Below are positions 44,779 to 54,827 of a DNA stretch of 64,000 bases, in pieces (the first letter of the stretch is position 1; each line of letters opens with the position of its first letter). Source of the stretch: Hahellaceae bacterium (lineage in GTDB: Bacteria; Pseudomonadota; Gammaproteobacteria; Pseudomonadales; Oleiphilaceae). The notes below the pieces were generated by a model. That model was not told the DNA's origin and made no database searches. It saw only the letters and a list, made by a program, of their open reading frames with translations. Where the stretch lies: the NCBI GenBank assembly GCA_024234505.1, contig JACKOD010000004.1, forward strand, positions 527,001-591,000. The letters run 5' to 3'. The position numbers and the translations under genes are program-made.

Positions 44779-46425
44779 TCAGTTCTTTTTCGGACGCAGT
44801 AAAAAATAGCCGCCGATGATCAGAAGCACCCAGCCCTGCGTTGGCAAGGATTCTGCCCAGACAATTAACGCATTGTCCTGCGTCAGTACGCCGGCGAGGA
44901 TAGCCGTGGCCGCAATTAAATAGTCTTTGTTGGGGCGTCTGCGGGAGCGGATATCCTTTTCTAGCCGCTGTACTTGCTGCTGTTGATTGAGGCGATAGGC
45001 ATCGAGATGTTTAATTTGCTTGAATGCGTCAAAAACCAGCTGGGGAATTTCGGGTGATTGCTCCAGCCATTGCGGTAAATGTTGTTTGACGTTTTTCCAT
45101 AATCCGGGTGGAGCGATGCGCTGTTTCATCCAGTTTTCCAGAAACGGCTGTGCTGTGTTCCAGAGATCCAGATCGGGATAGAGCTGTCGTCCCAACCCTT
45201 CAATGTTGAGCAATGTTTTTTGCAAGAGCACTAGTTGTGGTTGTACCTGCATTTCAAATCGACGGGCTGTTTCGAACAGGCGCAACAAAAATTGCCCAAA
45301 TGAAATGTCTTTTAATGGCTTTTCGAATATGGGCTCACATACAGTGCGGATAGCCGCTTCGAATTCGTTGACTTTGGTGGTTTCGGGAACCCATCCGGAG
45401 GCAATATGAAGCTCGGCTACCTGGCGGTAATCGCGGTTGAAAAATGCCAGCAGATTGCGGGCAAGGTAATTCTGGTCTTCCGGTGTCAGACTGCCGACAA
45501 TCCCGAAATCGATGGCGATATATTTGGGATCCTGCGGATTGGATATATCCACAAAAATATTGCCCGGATGCATGTCCGCATGGAAAAAACTGTCTCGAAA
45601 AACCTGCGTGAAAAAAATTTCAACGCCTTTTTCTGCCAGCTTTTTCATGTTGGTACCGTGAGCCAGCAAGGTAGCAACATCCGAAACCGGAACGCCATAA
45701 ATGCGTTCCATGACCATGACGTTGGTGTTGCAATAATCCCAGAAAACTTCTGGCATATAGATCAAAGGAGAGGATTCAAAGTTGCGTCGCAATTGTGAGG
45801 CATTGGCGGCTTCACGTTGCAGATCGAGTTCATCGAAAATGGTTTTTTCATAGTCGGCGACAATGTCTACGGGGCGTAGTCGATGCCCGTCGTCCCAGAA
45901 TTTTTCGATTGCCTGGGCGATCAGATACAGTAGGCTGATATCCTGGTGGATCGTTTTCTCAATGCCCGGGCGAATAACCTTGACTACCACATCTCGTCCG
46001 TTATGTAGTCGGGCCGCGTGTACCTGGGCAATGGAGGCGGAGGCCAGTGGATGGGTGTCAAAATCCTGAAATACTTCCGGAATGCTGCATTTCAGGCCGC
46101 GCTCGATGATTTTTCGCGCTTCGTCATTGCAAAAAGGGGGGACTCGATCCTGTAGTTTTTGCAGTTCATCCGCAATCGGGTCGGGTAACAGATCTTTTCG
46201 GGTAGAAAGTATTTGCCCGAATTTTACGAAAATGGGGCCAAGTTCTTCCAGTGCACGACGCGCACGTTCACCTTCACTCAGCGTTGGTCGGCCGAAGAAA
46301 TGCCAGGGGGCCAGTAATAGCAGTATTTTTATCGAGGCGGGAAGGTGCGCCGCGGGTAAAAAATCATCCAGACGGTATTTACTGATGACCCAGGTAATTT
46401 TCAGTAGACGTTGAAGGCGTGACAC
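44779..46425 (-). CDS. ubiB: Ubiquinone biosynthesis kinase-like protein UbiB
   Basis: 548 aa atypical (ABC1/ADCK) kinase-like ATPase needed for ubiquinone synthesis. It has the KxGQ motif in FVKFGQILSTRKDLLP, an alanine-rich ATP loop (PLASASIAQVHAA), the lysine in VVVKVIRPGI, and the catalytic HADMHPGNIFVD and AIDFGIVGSL. Two C-terminal hydrophobic segments anchor it to the inner membrane. ATG 46425. It lies 23 bases after ubiJ, within ubiE-ubiJ-ubiB. Confidence 0.96.
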   Translation of the reverse strand: MSRLQRLLKITWVISKYRLDDFLPAAHLPASIKILLLLAPWHFFGRPTLSEGERARRALEELGPIFVKFGQILSTRKDLLPDPIADELQKLQDRVPPFCNDEARKIIERGLKCSIPEVFQDFDTHPLASASIAQVHAARLHNGRDVVVKVIRPGIEKTIHQDISLLYLIAQAIEKFWDDGHRLRPVDIVADYEKTIFDELDLQREAANASQLRRNFESSPLIYMPEVFWDYCNTNVMVMERIYGVPVSDVATLLAHGTNMKKLAEKGVEIFFTQVFRDSFFHADMHPGNIFVDISNPQDPKYIAIDFGIVGSLTPEDQNYLARNLLAFFNRDYRQVAELHIASGWVPETTKVNEFEAAIRTVCEPIFEKPLKDISFGQFLLRLFETARRFEMQVQPQLVLLQKTLLNIEGLGRQLYPDLDLWNTAQPFLENWMKQRIAPPGLWKNVKQHLPQWLEQSPEIPQLVFDAFKQIKHLDAYRLNQQQQVQRLEKDIRSRRRPNKDYLIAATAILAGVLTQDNALIVWAESLPTQGWVLLIIGGYFLLRPKKN

Positions 46426-46448
46426 GTGATGAAAACCTGCGAGCTTGA

Positions 46449-47144
46449 TTAAAGTGAGTTGTCGTTTGTGGACTGGGCGGGCGCTTGTTCACCTGTGGTG
46501 TCGGGTGAAGGGGGCGCGGCAAGTGCCATTTGATGCTGCAAGCGTTGTATTCGGGCTTCCAGTCGATCAGTTTGCAACCTGAGTTCATCAATGGTGTCAA
46601 AGTGAGGGGTGGCTTCTTCTTTATGGGGTAGCCAGCCGCTTTCTTCAATAATGTATTCTTCTAAACTCATGGACAGGCTGGTTTTGGCCTGTTTACCCCA
46701 GCGGAGGGCGTTTCGCAAGCGCGATGCCATAAAGTGAGCCGGGATCTCACCGATAACCTCTGCTAGTGCATTTTCCCAGTCTATTTCCAGCCCCCGGAGA
46801 ATGTGCTGAAAGTCTGCCGCCAGCGTCGCGTCACCTTGCAGTTGTATATCATTGTCATGGAGTGATAGCGAAGGGCTGTCAGTCAAAACTCTGCGCGCCA
46901 GAGATAGCGGTGTGCCGGTGAGGGTAACATCGGCTGACGATTCTACCGTACTGATCCGAAGCCGGCCCTCATCCGTGCGCAGATAAAGTGCCAGGCCCAG
47001 TGGCTGAAGTACAATGGCGATGCAACGCTCACCCAGTGCAATAAAACGCTGCCTTGACCCCGGGTCGAGAGCGAGTGCTTTGTTCAGTGCGGCTTCAGCG
47101 CTGCTGGTGGCAGCGGCGAGCAGTGTGGGATCTAACGGTATCAT
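46449..47144 (-). CDS. ubiJ: Ubiquinone biosynthesis accessory factor UbiJ
   Basis: 231 aa SCP2-domain protein that binds ubiquinone intermediates for the soluble Ubi complex. It shows an N-terminal helix (LLAAATSSAEAALNKALALDP), the SCP2-like fold with LSLHDNDIQLQGDATLAADFQ, and a C-terminal coiled coil (IDELRLQTDRLEARIQRLQHQ). The start is placed at ATG 47144 (MIPLDPTL); the frame runs to a TTG at 47168. The weak ribosome site leaves this open. Confidence 0.92.
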   Translation of the reverse strand: MIPLDPTLLAAATSSAEAALNKALALDPGSRQRFIALGERCIAIVLQPLGLALYLRTDEGRLRISTVESSADVTLTGTPLSLARRVLTDSPSLSLHDNDIQLQGDATLAADFQHILRGLEIDWENALAEVIGEIPAHFMASRLRNALRWGKQAKTSLSMSLEEYIIEESGWLPHKEEATPHFDTIDELRLQTDRLEARIQRLQHQMALAAPPSPDTTGEQAPAQSTNDNSL

Positions 47145-47199
47145 TCGGTATTCGCGCGAGTGAATCAATTAATAGCGTATAGCGTTGATTTTTGTTGCA

Positions 47200-48003
47200 T
47201 CAGGGCTTGGTGCCCGAATGCAATGCGACGATACCGCCCGTCATGTTGTGATAGCGGCAATTGACCAGGCCAGCCAGTGTCATCATCTCTTTCAGCGTTT
47301 CCTGATCTGGATGCATGCGAATAGATTCTGCGAGGTACTTGTAGCTCTCGCTATCACCTGCGACCAGTTTGCCCATGGCCGGTAGCGCCGTAAAAGAATA
47401 AATATCATAGGCTTTAGTGAGAAGCGGATTGTTTGGCTTGGAGAACTCAAGGATCAGCAGGCGGCCACCGGGCTTAAGTACGCGGGTCATTTCGCGTAGC
47501 GCCTGATCTTTATCTGTGACGTTTCTTAACCCGAAGGCAATGCTGACGCAATTGAAGTGATTGTCAGGAAAAGGCAGGTGCTCGGCATTGGCTTGTACGA
47601 AGTCAATATTGTTGCCGTAGCCACGATCCATGAGGCGATCGCGACCGACATTCAGCATGGAGGCATTGATGTCTGCCAGAATGACTGCACCATCAGGGCC
47701 CACCAGATCAGAAAATTTCATGGTCAGATCGCCCGTGCCGCCAGCAATATCCAATACTTTGTGACCCTTTCTTACGCCACTGAGTTCAATGGTGAAGCGT
47801 TTCCATAACCGGTGAATGCCCATCGACATCAGATCGTTCATGATGTCGTATTTCTGAGCAACAGAATGGAATACATCAGCCACTCGCTGCACTTTCTCGT
47901 CAACAGGTACCTGCTTGTATCCGAAATGCGTTGTACTTTGGGGGGCTGTCTGAGTGGTGGCGTGTTGCTCTGTGAAGGGGGCGTTATTTCCGGGCTGAGT
48001 CAT
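47200..48003 (-). CDS. ubiE: Ubiquinone/menaquinone C-methyltransferase UbiE
   Basis: 267 aa SAM-dependent C-methyltransferase. It has motif I VLDIAGGTGDLTMKFSDLVG, post-I ILADINASMLNVGRDRL, and the family signature RVLKPGGRLLILEFSKP. The N-terminal 25 residues are an extension rich in T and Q relative to E. coli (251 aa). ATG 48003 has AAGGGA upstream. First gene of the ubiE-ubiJ-ubiB-hisI-hisE-tat series; its promoter should lie in 48004-48241. Confidence 0.96.
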   Translation of the reverse strand: MTQPGNNAPFTEQHATTQTAPQSTTHFGYKQVPVDEKVQRVADVFHSVAQKYDIMNDLMSMGIHRLWKRFTIELSGVRKGHKVLDIAGGTGDLTMKFSDLVGPDGAVILADINASMLNVGRDRLMDRGYGNNIDFVQANAEHLPFPDNHFNCVSIAFGLRNVTDKDQALREMTRVLKPGGRLLILEFSKPNNPLLTKAYDIYSFTALPAMGKLVAGDSESYKYLAESIRMHPDQETLKEMMTLAGLVNCRYHNMTGGIVALHSGTKP

Positions 48004-48241
48004 GGGCTTCCCTTGGTATCCAGTGCTGGCGGTATGGTTTAAGCGGGGTATTCTAACGCTGTCGTGAGTTGATGTCTTTTATTATGTCAATTTTACAATA
48101 CAATGGTCTGAATTAATCACGAATCTGCGGGTGAATTTCGTCCGTAGATCATTGGGCTGTTAGGTGATGGGGCGAACTGGTGTACAACTCACAGGGTAGC
48201 CCCTTGCATGAATGGATGTTGAATTTTATACCGGGAGCGTT

Positions 48242-48520
48242 ATGTCTGTTATTGATATTACTCGTCATCATCAACTGTCTCACGATGAGGCGATTGGCAT
48301 TGCCAAGGATCTTGCGGTCAGTTTATCCGACCGGTTTGATTTAAAATATGACTGGGATGGCGATGCATTAGTGTTTCATCGCAGTGGCGTGAAAGGGCGT
48401 TTAAATGTGCAGCCCTCGCTGTTTCATATTCGTCTGGAGCTGGGGTTATTGCTCCGTCCCTTCAAAGGTCGGATAGAGCAGGAAATACATTCACATCTGG
48501 ATGGCTTAATCGAAAGCTAG
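48242..48520 (+). CDS. Polyhydroxyalkanoic acid system family protein
   Basis: 92 aa soluble protein of the PHA_gran_rgn family, found near PHA and ubiE genes. It begins MSVIDITRHHQLSHDEAIGIAKDLA and contains LKYDWDGDALVFHRSGVKGRL and an LLRPFKGRIEQEI tail. ATG 48242 has GGGAG upstream; the frame back to 48212 is not needed. Its function is unclear; a phasin or granule-linked role is the family label only. No PHA synthase gene is in the window. Confidence 0.85.
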   Translation: MSVIDITRHHQLSHDEAIGIAKDLAVSLSDRFDLKYDWDGDALVFHRSGVKGRLNVQPSLFHIRLELGLLLRPFKGRIEQEIHSHLDGLIES

Positions 48521-48691
48521 GTGGTAAGGCGATGCTTCGTCATCGCTTTTATGACAATACAAATGGTCATTCAGATCATTGTAAGGTAAGGGAGTAAGTT
48601 CCTAAAATTGCGGGCTTTAATTTGGGACTTGTTCTGACATAAAGATAAAAACAGAGAACAACGACAACAATACGCTTCCTAAGGAGTCGCC

Positions 48692-50521
48692 ATGAGTCAG
48701 GCTGACGTAATTACACTTCCGAAAATTATTTCCAAAGTACCACGCTTTTTTTCTGGTTTGCCAAGCACAATTAAAGGGCTTCGGTTGAGCAAGAGTACCG
48801 ACAAGTCGAAACCTTTGGGCTTGGGAGTTTGCGTTGAGCTTGCGGCCAAAAAAAATCCTTTTGGTTATGCGTTAATGTATCAGGATACGCAATTGACCTG
48901 GGCAGAATTCAATGCCTGGTCAAACCGTATAGCGCACTATCTGATGAGCAAGGGGATTAAAAAAGGGGATACCGTTGCGGTGCTGGTTGAGAATCGCCCC
49001 GAGCTTTTTGCCGTGACGGTGGCCTGCGGAAAAATTGGTGCGATCAGTGCGTTAATCAATACCTCGCAACGTGAAAAGGTATTGACTCATAGCGTGAATC
49101 TGGTGAATCCCAAGGCAGCGGTGGTGGGGGAAGAATTACGCGAGGCCTATCAGGAAGTAGAAAAGGATCTTGTTGTACCCGCTGAAAACCGATTTTATCT
49201 TGCAGATCAGGATACGCTTAAGGAGCAGGGTGACGCACCGGAAGGGTGGGTTAATCTGGCGATAGCGAGTCAGGATCAGCCAGAGAATAATCCTGCGACA
49301 ACGCAGCAAATATTCATGAATGACCCGTGTTTTTACGTTTATACCTCGGGAACCACCGGTCTGCCGAAAGCGGTGATATTTAATCACGGTCGCTTTATGA
49401 AGGCCTACGGTGCGTTTGGTTTGAGCGCGGTGAAGCTTAAGCCTGCAGATCGTATGTATGTCACTCTGCCGTTTTACCACGCAACGGCGATGGCCGTTTG
49501 CTGGGGGTCTGTATTGGCAGGTTGTTCGACGTTAATTATCGCGCGCAAATTTAGTGCGAGTCGCTTCTGGGATGATATTCGTCGTTACGATGCAACGTCC
49601 TTTGGATATGTGGGGGAGTTGTGCCGCTATCTGATGGATCAGCCTCCGAAAGCCAGCGATATCAATAATCGTGTTCGTGTTATTGTCGGTAACGGGCTGC
49701 GCGCCAATATCTGGCGGCCGTTCAAAGAGCGCTTCGGCATTGATACGGTGATGGAGCTTTACGGTTCGAGTGAAGGGAATATCGGTTTTACCAACGTGTT
49801 CAACTTTGATGCGACTGTGGGCTTCGGGCCGTTTCCTTACGCCATAGTCAAGTTTGATAAAGAAAATGAAATGCCGATACGGGGTAAGGATGGATTTCTT
49901 CAGAAAGTTGCCAAAGGCGAATCAGGATTGCTGATTGGAGAGATCACCGAGCGTACACCGTTTCATGGCTATACCGACCCGAAAAAGACAGAAGAATGTA
50001 TTCTTCGTGACGTATTTAAAAAGGGTGATGCCTGGTTCAATTCAGGCGATCTCATGCGCGATCTCGGGTTCAAACATGCTCAGTTTGTAGATCGTCTGGG
50101 AGATACCTTCCGTTGGAAAGGGGAGAACGTGTCCACAACTGAAGTCGAGTTTATTCTGGACGGATTTGAGCATGTGAGCGAGACGGTGGTCTATGGGGTG
50201 GAAATTCCCAATACCAATGGTCGCGCCGGGATGGCCTCGATTCGCCTCGATTGTGATGAGTCATCGTTTGATTTTAAAGGCCTGCTGGCTTTTTTACAGA
50301 ATCAGTTACCTCATTACGCGGTGCCGGTATTCCTGAGGTTAAGCGATGCCATGGAAACAACAGGCACCTTTAAGCACAAGAAAGCGCCGTTGAAAGATGC
50401 TGGTTTTGATTTGAATAAACAAGACTGTCCTGTCTATGTCTGGTTGCCCAAAGGTGATGCCTATGTTCGTCTAACGCCTGAAATTCAGGCCAAGATTGAA
50501 AATGGCGAATATCGCTATTAA
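48692..50521 (+). CDS. Long-chain/very-long-chain acyl-CoA synthetase (FadD6/FATP-like)
   Basis: 609 aa adenylate-forming ligase activating fatty acids to acyl-CoA. It has the AMP-binding P-loop YVYTSGTTGLPKAVIFNH, the later VMELYGSSEGNIGF, the FNSGDLMRDLGFKHAQFVDRLGDTFRWKGENVSTTEVE hinge and a C-terminal FKHKKAPLK lysine. The layout matches the FATP/FadD6 group that acts on imported fatty acids. A strong ribosome site (AAGGAG) precedes ATG 48692. A large 15-bp hairpin lies after the stop. It may feed the wax ester synthase at 18.3 kb. Confidence 0.93.
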   Translation: MSQADVITLPKIISKVPRFFSGLPSTIKGLRLSKSTDKSKPLGLGVCVELAAKKNPFGYALMYQDTQLTWAEFNAWSNRIAHYLMSKGIKKGDTVAVLVENRPELFAVTVACGKIGAISALINTSQREKVLTHSVNLVNPKAAVVGEELREAYQEVEKDLVVPAENRFYLADQDTLKEQGDAPEGWVNLAIASQDQPENNPATTQQIFMNDPCFYVYTSGTTGLPKAVIFNHGRFMKAYGAFGLSAVKLKPADRMYVTLPFYHATAMAVCWGSVLAGCSTLIIARKFSASRFWDDIRRYDATSFGYVGELCRYLMDQPPKASDINNRVRVIVGNGLRANIWRPFKERFGIDTVMELYGSSEGNIGFTNVFNFDATVGFGPFPYAIVKFDKENEMPIRGKDGFLQKVAKGESGLLIGEITERTPFHGYTDPKKTEECILRDVFKKGDAWFNSGDLMRDLGFKHAQFVDRLGDTFRWKGENVSTTEVEFILDGFEHVSETVVYGVEIPNTNGRAGMASIRLDCDESSFDFKGLLAFLQNQLPHYAVPVFLRLSDAMETTGTFKHKKAPLKDAGFDLNKQDCPVYVWLPKGDAYVRLTPEIQAKIENGEYRY

Positions 50522-50557
50522 CACTTCAGGCTGACGCGATTAAATTCGCAAGGATAT

Positions 50558-50595
50558 AGCAAACAAGGCGCGTAAATTATCGCGCCTTGTTTGCT
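50558..50595 (+). terminator. 15-bp perfect hairpin between acyl-CoA synthetase and K+ channel genes
   Basis: AGCAAACAAGGCGCG, loop TAAATTAT, CGCGCCTTGTTTGCT. It starts 36 bases after the synthetase stop and overlaps the last codons of the convergent channel gene. The plus-strand side has no long T-run, so termination strength is uncertain. Confidence 0.65.
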
Positions 50596-51731
50596 TCTGC
50601 CTCTTCTTCAAGTTGTTGTCTGACCGAGTCCCAGTCTGCCATCCGTTTCTTATAGTGTCTCAACGCGGCTTCGACTTCTGCGGTCGTGGGTGTTCTATCT
50701 GTTTTGACCAGGATAATGAGTGCGCTTGCCGTTAATTTTTCATGCGCGGGTGGGTGGCAAACCACTTCTCCTGTGGGCTCTATGTACGCAATGGCCGTGC
50801 CGAGGTCGGCCTGAATGAGTGCACAAACGACTTCTTCCCATTGCAAATGGTCGACTTCAATATCGTATCGATGCGGATGGTCATTTTCATGTGTAAACAG
50901 GTCTTCCAGCACTTTTTCAGCGCCAGGTGCCAGTAAGGCGCGCACGATAATTTCCGGGTAGGTCCGAACCGGGCGCAGGATGGCTCTTGCTCCGAGTTTG
51001 CCAAGGCGCGCCCGGTTTTCATCGAGAACGCATTCTACCACCGCCTTTTTGGCCAGATTGTACTCCATCAGCCGGTGCAGTACGTCAAAAGCGGTACTGT
51101 CAGATTCGGGATTACCTGCGTCCTGAGCCAGTACAATGATGTGCTTCGCCTGATCCGGATTTACCGCTGCAAGATCGTGAATATTGGTGCCTGTCCCGTG
51201 AAAATGCACCAGATCAAGGTCGACCATTTCCGGCGGTAATCCGTCAGGAAACTCTTTGGTGAGTAGCTGAATGGGGATGGTTCGATAGTCCTCGTGAACG
51301 CGAATTTGCTGAACCAGCCGCTCATAATAATGAATGCCGATATTTTTTGGGGTGTTGATGACGACAATGTGGTTAATCATATTCCATCTCCAGCGTCCGG
51401 TCCGAATGGCCTCCCGGCGGAAAAAACGGTAATCAATGTAATCGCTGACGATCAGCGTTAGCAGAGTGATGCCAATCACATACATCAGGCCAATGGTGGC
51501 AATTTGCCCCGCAATGGTTTTGGGAGACAGGTCTCCGTAGCCGACCGTGGTCAGGGTGGTCATGGTAAGCCACAACGCCTGATGCAATGTCAGCCCCTCC
51601 AGCACTTGCATTGCAATAACGTGCAGGCAAAGTAGGCCGAACAGAACCAGCAATAACTTGTGCAGGCGTTTGCTTAGTCGCCAGGCGCTGGGGATGGTGC
51701 CTCGTTTTCTGAGTCGTTGTCGGTCGTCCAA
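50577..51731 (-). CDS. Two-TM potassium channel with RCK/TrkA-N-like domains
   Basis: 384 aa. Two transmembrane helices flank a pore helix and selectivity filter TTVGYGDLSPKT (about residues 65-75), as in MthK-type channels. The cytoplasmic part carries a first RCK-like domain (HIVVINTPKNIG, HFHGTGTNIHDLAAVNPDQAKHIIVLAQDAGNPESD) and a C-terminal region. The usual GxGxxG of the Rossmann motif is replaced by INTPKNIG, so nucleotide binding may be altered. ATG 51731. Potassium homeostasis is inferred; the gene is convergent with the acyl-CoA synthetase and divergent from glnE. Confidence 0.9.
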   Translation of the reverse strand: MDDRQRLRKRGTIPSAWRLSKRLHKLLLVLFGLLCLHVIAMQVLEGLTLHQALWLTMTTLTTVGYGDLSPKTIAGQIATIGLMYVIGITLLTLIVSDYIDYRFFRREAIRTGRWRWNMINHIVVINTPKNIGIHYYERLVQQIRVHEDYRTIPIQLLTKEFPDGLPPEMVDLDLVHFHGTGTNIHDLAAVNPDQAKHIIVLAQDAGNPESDSTAFDVLHRLMEYNLAKKAVVECVLDENRARLGKLGARAILRPVRTYPEIIVRALLAPGAEKVLEDLFTHENDHPHRYDIEVDHLQWEEVVCALIQADLGTAIAYIEPTGEVVCHPPAHEKLTASALIILVKTDRTPTTAEVEAALRHYKKRMADWDSVRQQLEEEAEANKAR

Positions 51732-51881
51732 GGTCTTTCCTTTACCTGCCTCTGTTTGTGCGTGCTGATTTGCTGCCCGTTAAAAATGTCTGAAAAACGC
51801 GTTATGTCAATGCGGCGTTAGTTGCGGCGCGTTAGTGTAATGCTAGTCTTTGCTTGAAACTATACAAAAGGTAACTTGCTG

Positions 51882-54827
51882 GTGAATCCTACAATTTCGC
51901 AAATCATCTCGACATTTCCCCCGGAATTGCAGTCTGTGACCGGAAATCATTGGCAAAGTTTTGAGGAGCGACTGTCGCCCGATCAGCGTGCGCTGTTCGC
52001 GGCATTGCCGGAAGCACAGATAGCCGGCTTGTTGGAATCCTTTTCGTTAAGCGATTTTGTGGCCAGGGTGGCGCGTACATACCCTGATGGCATGATCCGG
52101 TTGGCGGCAGAGAACCAGATTGAAGGCGCATATGCTGCCGGTACGTTACAGGCAAAACTAAATTTGATGCTGGCATCGCTTGATACGGAAGCGCAATTGC
52201 ATCAGGTGCTTCGTCAATTCCGGCAATATGAAATGTGCCGTATCGTTTGGCGGGATTTAACCCGAAAAGCGGATATGTACGAAACCGTCCGCGTCATGAG
52301 CGAGCTGGCCGATGCCTGCATTGACGGCGCGCTGAGCTGGCTCTACAGCGATTGTTGTCAGAAGTGGGGCGTTCCGATTGGGCGTCACAGCAAAACCCCC
52401 CAGCGAATGATTGTGCTGGGAATGGGTAAATTAGGGGCCTATGAGTTGAATGTATCCTCGGATATCGACTTGATGTTTTGCTATCCCGAGAATGGTGAAA
52501 CCGAGGGCGTGCCCAAAACGATCGAGAACCAGCAGTTTTTTATCCGTCTCGGTCAAAAGTTGATTCAGGCGTTGGATTCGTTAACCGCCGACGGGTTTGT
52601 CTTCAGAGTGGATATGCGCCTGCGTCCGTGGGGTGACAGTGGCGCGCTGGCGATGAGTTTCAATGCCATGGAGGAGTACTACCAGGATCAGGGACGTGAT
52701 TGGGAGCGCTACGCCATGATCAAAGCGCGGGTGGTCGCTGGGGATTCCTCGACTGGTGCTGACCTGTTAAATAGTCTCAAGCCGTTTGTTTACCGCAAGT
52801 ATATTGACTACTCAGCGTTTGAATCCTTGCGAGAAATGAAAGGCATGATTAATCGCGAAGTTCGGCGTAAAGGAGTAGAGCACAATATTAAACTGGGTCG
52901 GGGCGGAATTCGGGAAATCGAATTCGTGGTGCAGGCTTTTCAGTTAATTCGTGGCGGTCGGGATGTCAGGTTGCAGACACCGGAATTGATGCGCGTTTTG
53001 GCGGTGTTGGCTGATGAGGCCTTATTGCCGGTGGAGGCGGTAACGGAGTTAAAAGCATCTTATGAATTTTTACGAAATCTGGAGCATGGAATTCAGGGAA
53101 TGGATGATCGTCAGAGTCAGCTCATTCCGGAGGATAAGCTGTCGCGAGCCCGATTGGCAAAGATTATGAAAGTTCCTTCCTGGACGTTGCTGGAAGATGA
53201 AATTACGCGTATTCGAGAGCGTGTCAGTTTTCATTTCGCCCAGATTATTGCAGTGGAGGGAGAAGATGGTCGCACCGACGCCGAGGAATGTGGACGCCCC
53301 TGGAAGTCTGTCTGGCTCGGTGAATTATCGGATGAGGCTGCTGAGTGCGTACTTCGGGACGCCGGGTTTGAAGAGCCTCAGGATAGCCTGGCCAGCCTGA
53401 AAGCATTGTCGGGAATGCGATCGGTTGCGGTGATGCAGGCCATTGGTCGTGAGCGGTTGGATTACTTTATGCCACTGCTGCTCAACGAGGTCTCGCAAGT
53501 CGCTTTGCCTTCCGTCACCTTGCGTCGGGTGTTGCTCCTGGTGCAGTCCGTGGTGCGGCGAACCTCCTATCTGGTGCTTCTATATGAGAATCAAGGAGCG
53601 TTGCAGCAACTCGTTTGGCTTTGCTCCGAGAGCCCCTGGGTTGCCGAATTGCTGGCTCAAACGCCCTTGCTGCTTGATGAGTTGCTCAATAAGGGGAGTT
53701 TGTTTACGCCACCTGATAAAGCGCAATTGCGTGATGAGCTGCGCCAACAAATGTTGCGTATCCCTGAAGATGATCTCGAGCAGCAAATGGAATGTCTGCG
53801 TTTGTTTAAAAAGGCTCATGTGCTGCGGGTGGCTGCGTCCGAAGTGCGAGGAACATTGCCCTTGATGAAGGTAAGTGATTACCTGACATGGATTGCCGAA
53901 GCTATTCTGGAACAAGTGGTGGAGATTGCCTGGCATCATATGGTCGCGAAGCATGGGTACCCTGTCCGGGATGACGGCCAGCTGGGTACGTTGACGGATT
54001 CGCTTGATTCCGGCTTTGCCGTGATTGGCTATGGCAAACTGGGAGGCATTGAGCTGGGGTATACCTCTGATCTCGATTTGGTTTTTATCCATGGAGGAGA
54101 CGCCAATAAGTCAACATCAGGGGAGAAATCGATCGACACCGGTGTCTTCTACACACGGTTGGGACAACGCATTATCCATATTTTGTCTACACAAACGGCG
54201 GCGGGTGATATTTATGAGGTGGACATGCGCTTACGTCCATCGGGCAATTCCGGATTGCTGGTCAGCTCGCTCAAGGCCTTTGAGTACTATCAGCAAAAGG
54301 ATGCCTGGACCTGGGAGCATCAGGCCTTGGTGCGAGCTCGCTGCGTTGCAGGAAGTGAAAGGGTTGCCCAGCGTTTTAACGAGATACGCGCGACTATTTT
54401 GGGGCAGCAAAGAGACCCTGAAAAATTGCGTGAAGACGTGGCGACGATGCGCGTAAAGATGCGCGAAAACCTGGGAACCAAAGTCAAAGAGGGTGAGCTA
54501 CCCTCTCAATTTCATATCAAACAGGATGAAGGCGGCATTGTCGATATTGAGTTTATGGCACAGTATGCTGTATTAGGATGGGCGCATGAGCACCCCGGTT
54601 TGCTTGCCTGGCCCGATAATGTCCGGATTCTTGAAACGATGGGTTTGTGCGGCGTATTGCCTGCGACGGTCACTGAGCGGTTGACGGATATTTATAAAGT
54701 GATGCGATCCATGATTCATAAACGGGCGTTACAAAAGCTCAATAGCCGTATTGCTCCGGATGCTTTTCAGCCTGAGCGGGCCTACGTAACGCAAATATGG
54801 AAACAGTTTGTTGAGGGTAAGCATTAG
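51882..54827 (+). CDS. glnE: Glutamine synthetase adenylyltransferase / adenylyl-removase
   Basis: About 981 aa bifunctional enzyme that attaches and removes AMP from glutamine synthetase (glnA, 8-9 kb), controlled by PII and glutamine. Two nucleotidyltransferase domains are clear: the N-terminal adenylyl-removase (LGMGKLGAYELNVSSDIDLMFCY, about 190) and the C-terminal adenylyltransferase (GYGKLGGIELGYTSDLDLVFIH, about 715), each with the GSDLDL-like metal motif. Start GTG 51882 has AAAGG ten bases upstream; TTG 51876 is an alternative. It precedes ilvE by about 150 bases. Confidence 0.95.
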   Translation: MNPTISQIISTFPPELQSVTGNHWQSFEERLSPDQRALFAALPEAQIAGLLESFSLSDFVARVARTYPDGMIRLAAENQIEGAYAAGTLQAKLNLMLASLDTEAQLHQVLRQFRQYEMCRIVWRDLTRKADMYETVRVMSELADACIDGALSWLYSDCCQKWGVPIGRHSKTPQRMIVLGMGKLGAYELNVSSDIDLMFCYPENGETEGVPKTIENQQFFIRLGQKLIQALDSLTADGFVFRVDMRLRPWGDSGALAMSFNAMEEYYQDQGRDWERYAMIKARVVAGDSSTGADLLNSLKPFVYRKYIDYSAFESLREMKGMINREVRRKGVEHNIKLGRGGIREIEFVVQAFQLIRGGRDVRLQTPELMRVLAVLADEALLPVEAVTELKASYEFLRNLEHGIQGMDDRQSQLIPEDKLSRARLAKIMKVPSWTLLEDEITRIRERVSFHFAQIIAVEGEDGRTDAEECGRPWKSVWLGELSDEAAECVLRDAGFEEPQDSLASLKALSGMRSVAVMQAIGRERLDYFMPLLLNEVSQVALPSVTLRRVLLLVQSVVRRTSYLVLLYENQGALQQLVWLCSESPWVAELLAQTPLLLDELLNKGSLFTPPDKAQLRDELRQQMLRIPEDDLEQQMECLRLFKKAHVLRVAASEVRGTLPLMKVSDYLTWIAEAILEQVVEIAWHHMVAKHGYPVRDDGQLGTLTDSLDSGFAVIGYGKLGGIELGYTSDLDLVFIHGGDANKSTSGEKSIDTGVFYTRLGQRIIHILSTQTAAGDIYEVDMRLRPSGNSGLLVSSLKAFEYYQQKDAWTWEHQALVRARCVAGSERVAQRFNEIRATILGQQRDPEKLREDVATMRVKMRENLGTKVKEGELPSQFHIKQDEGGIVDIEFMAQYAVLGWAHEHPGLLAWPDNVRILETMGLCGVLPATVTERLTDIYKVMRSMIHKRALQKLNSRIAPDAFQPERAYVTQIWKQFVEGKH

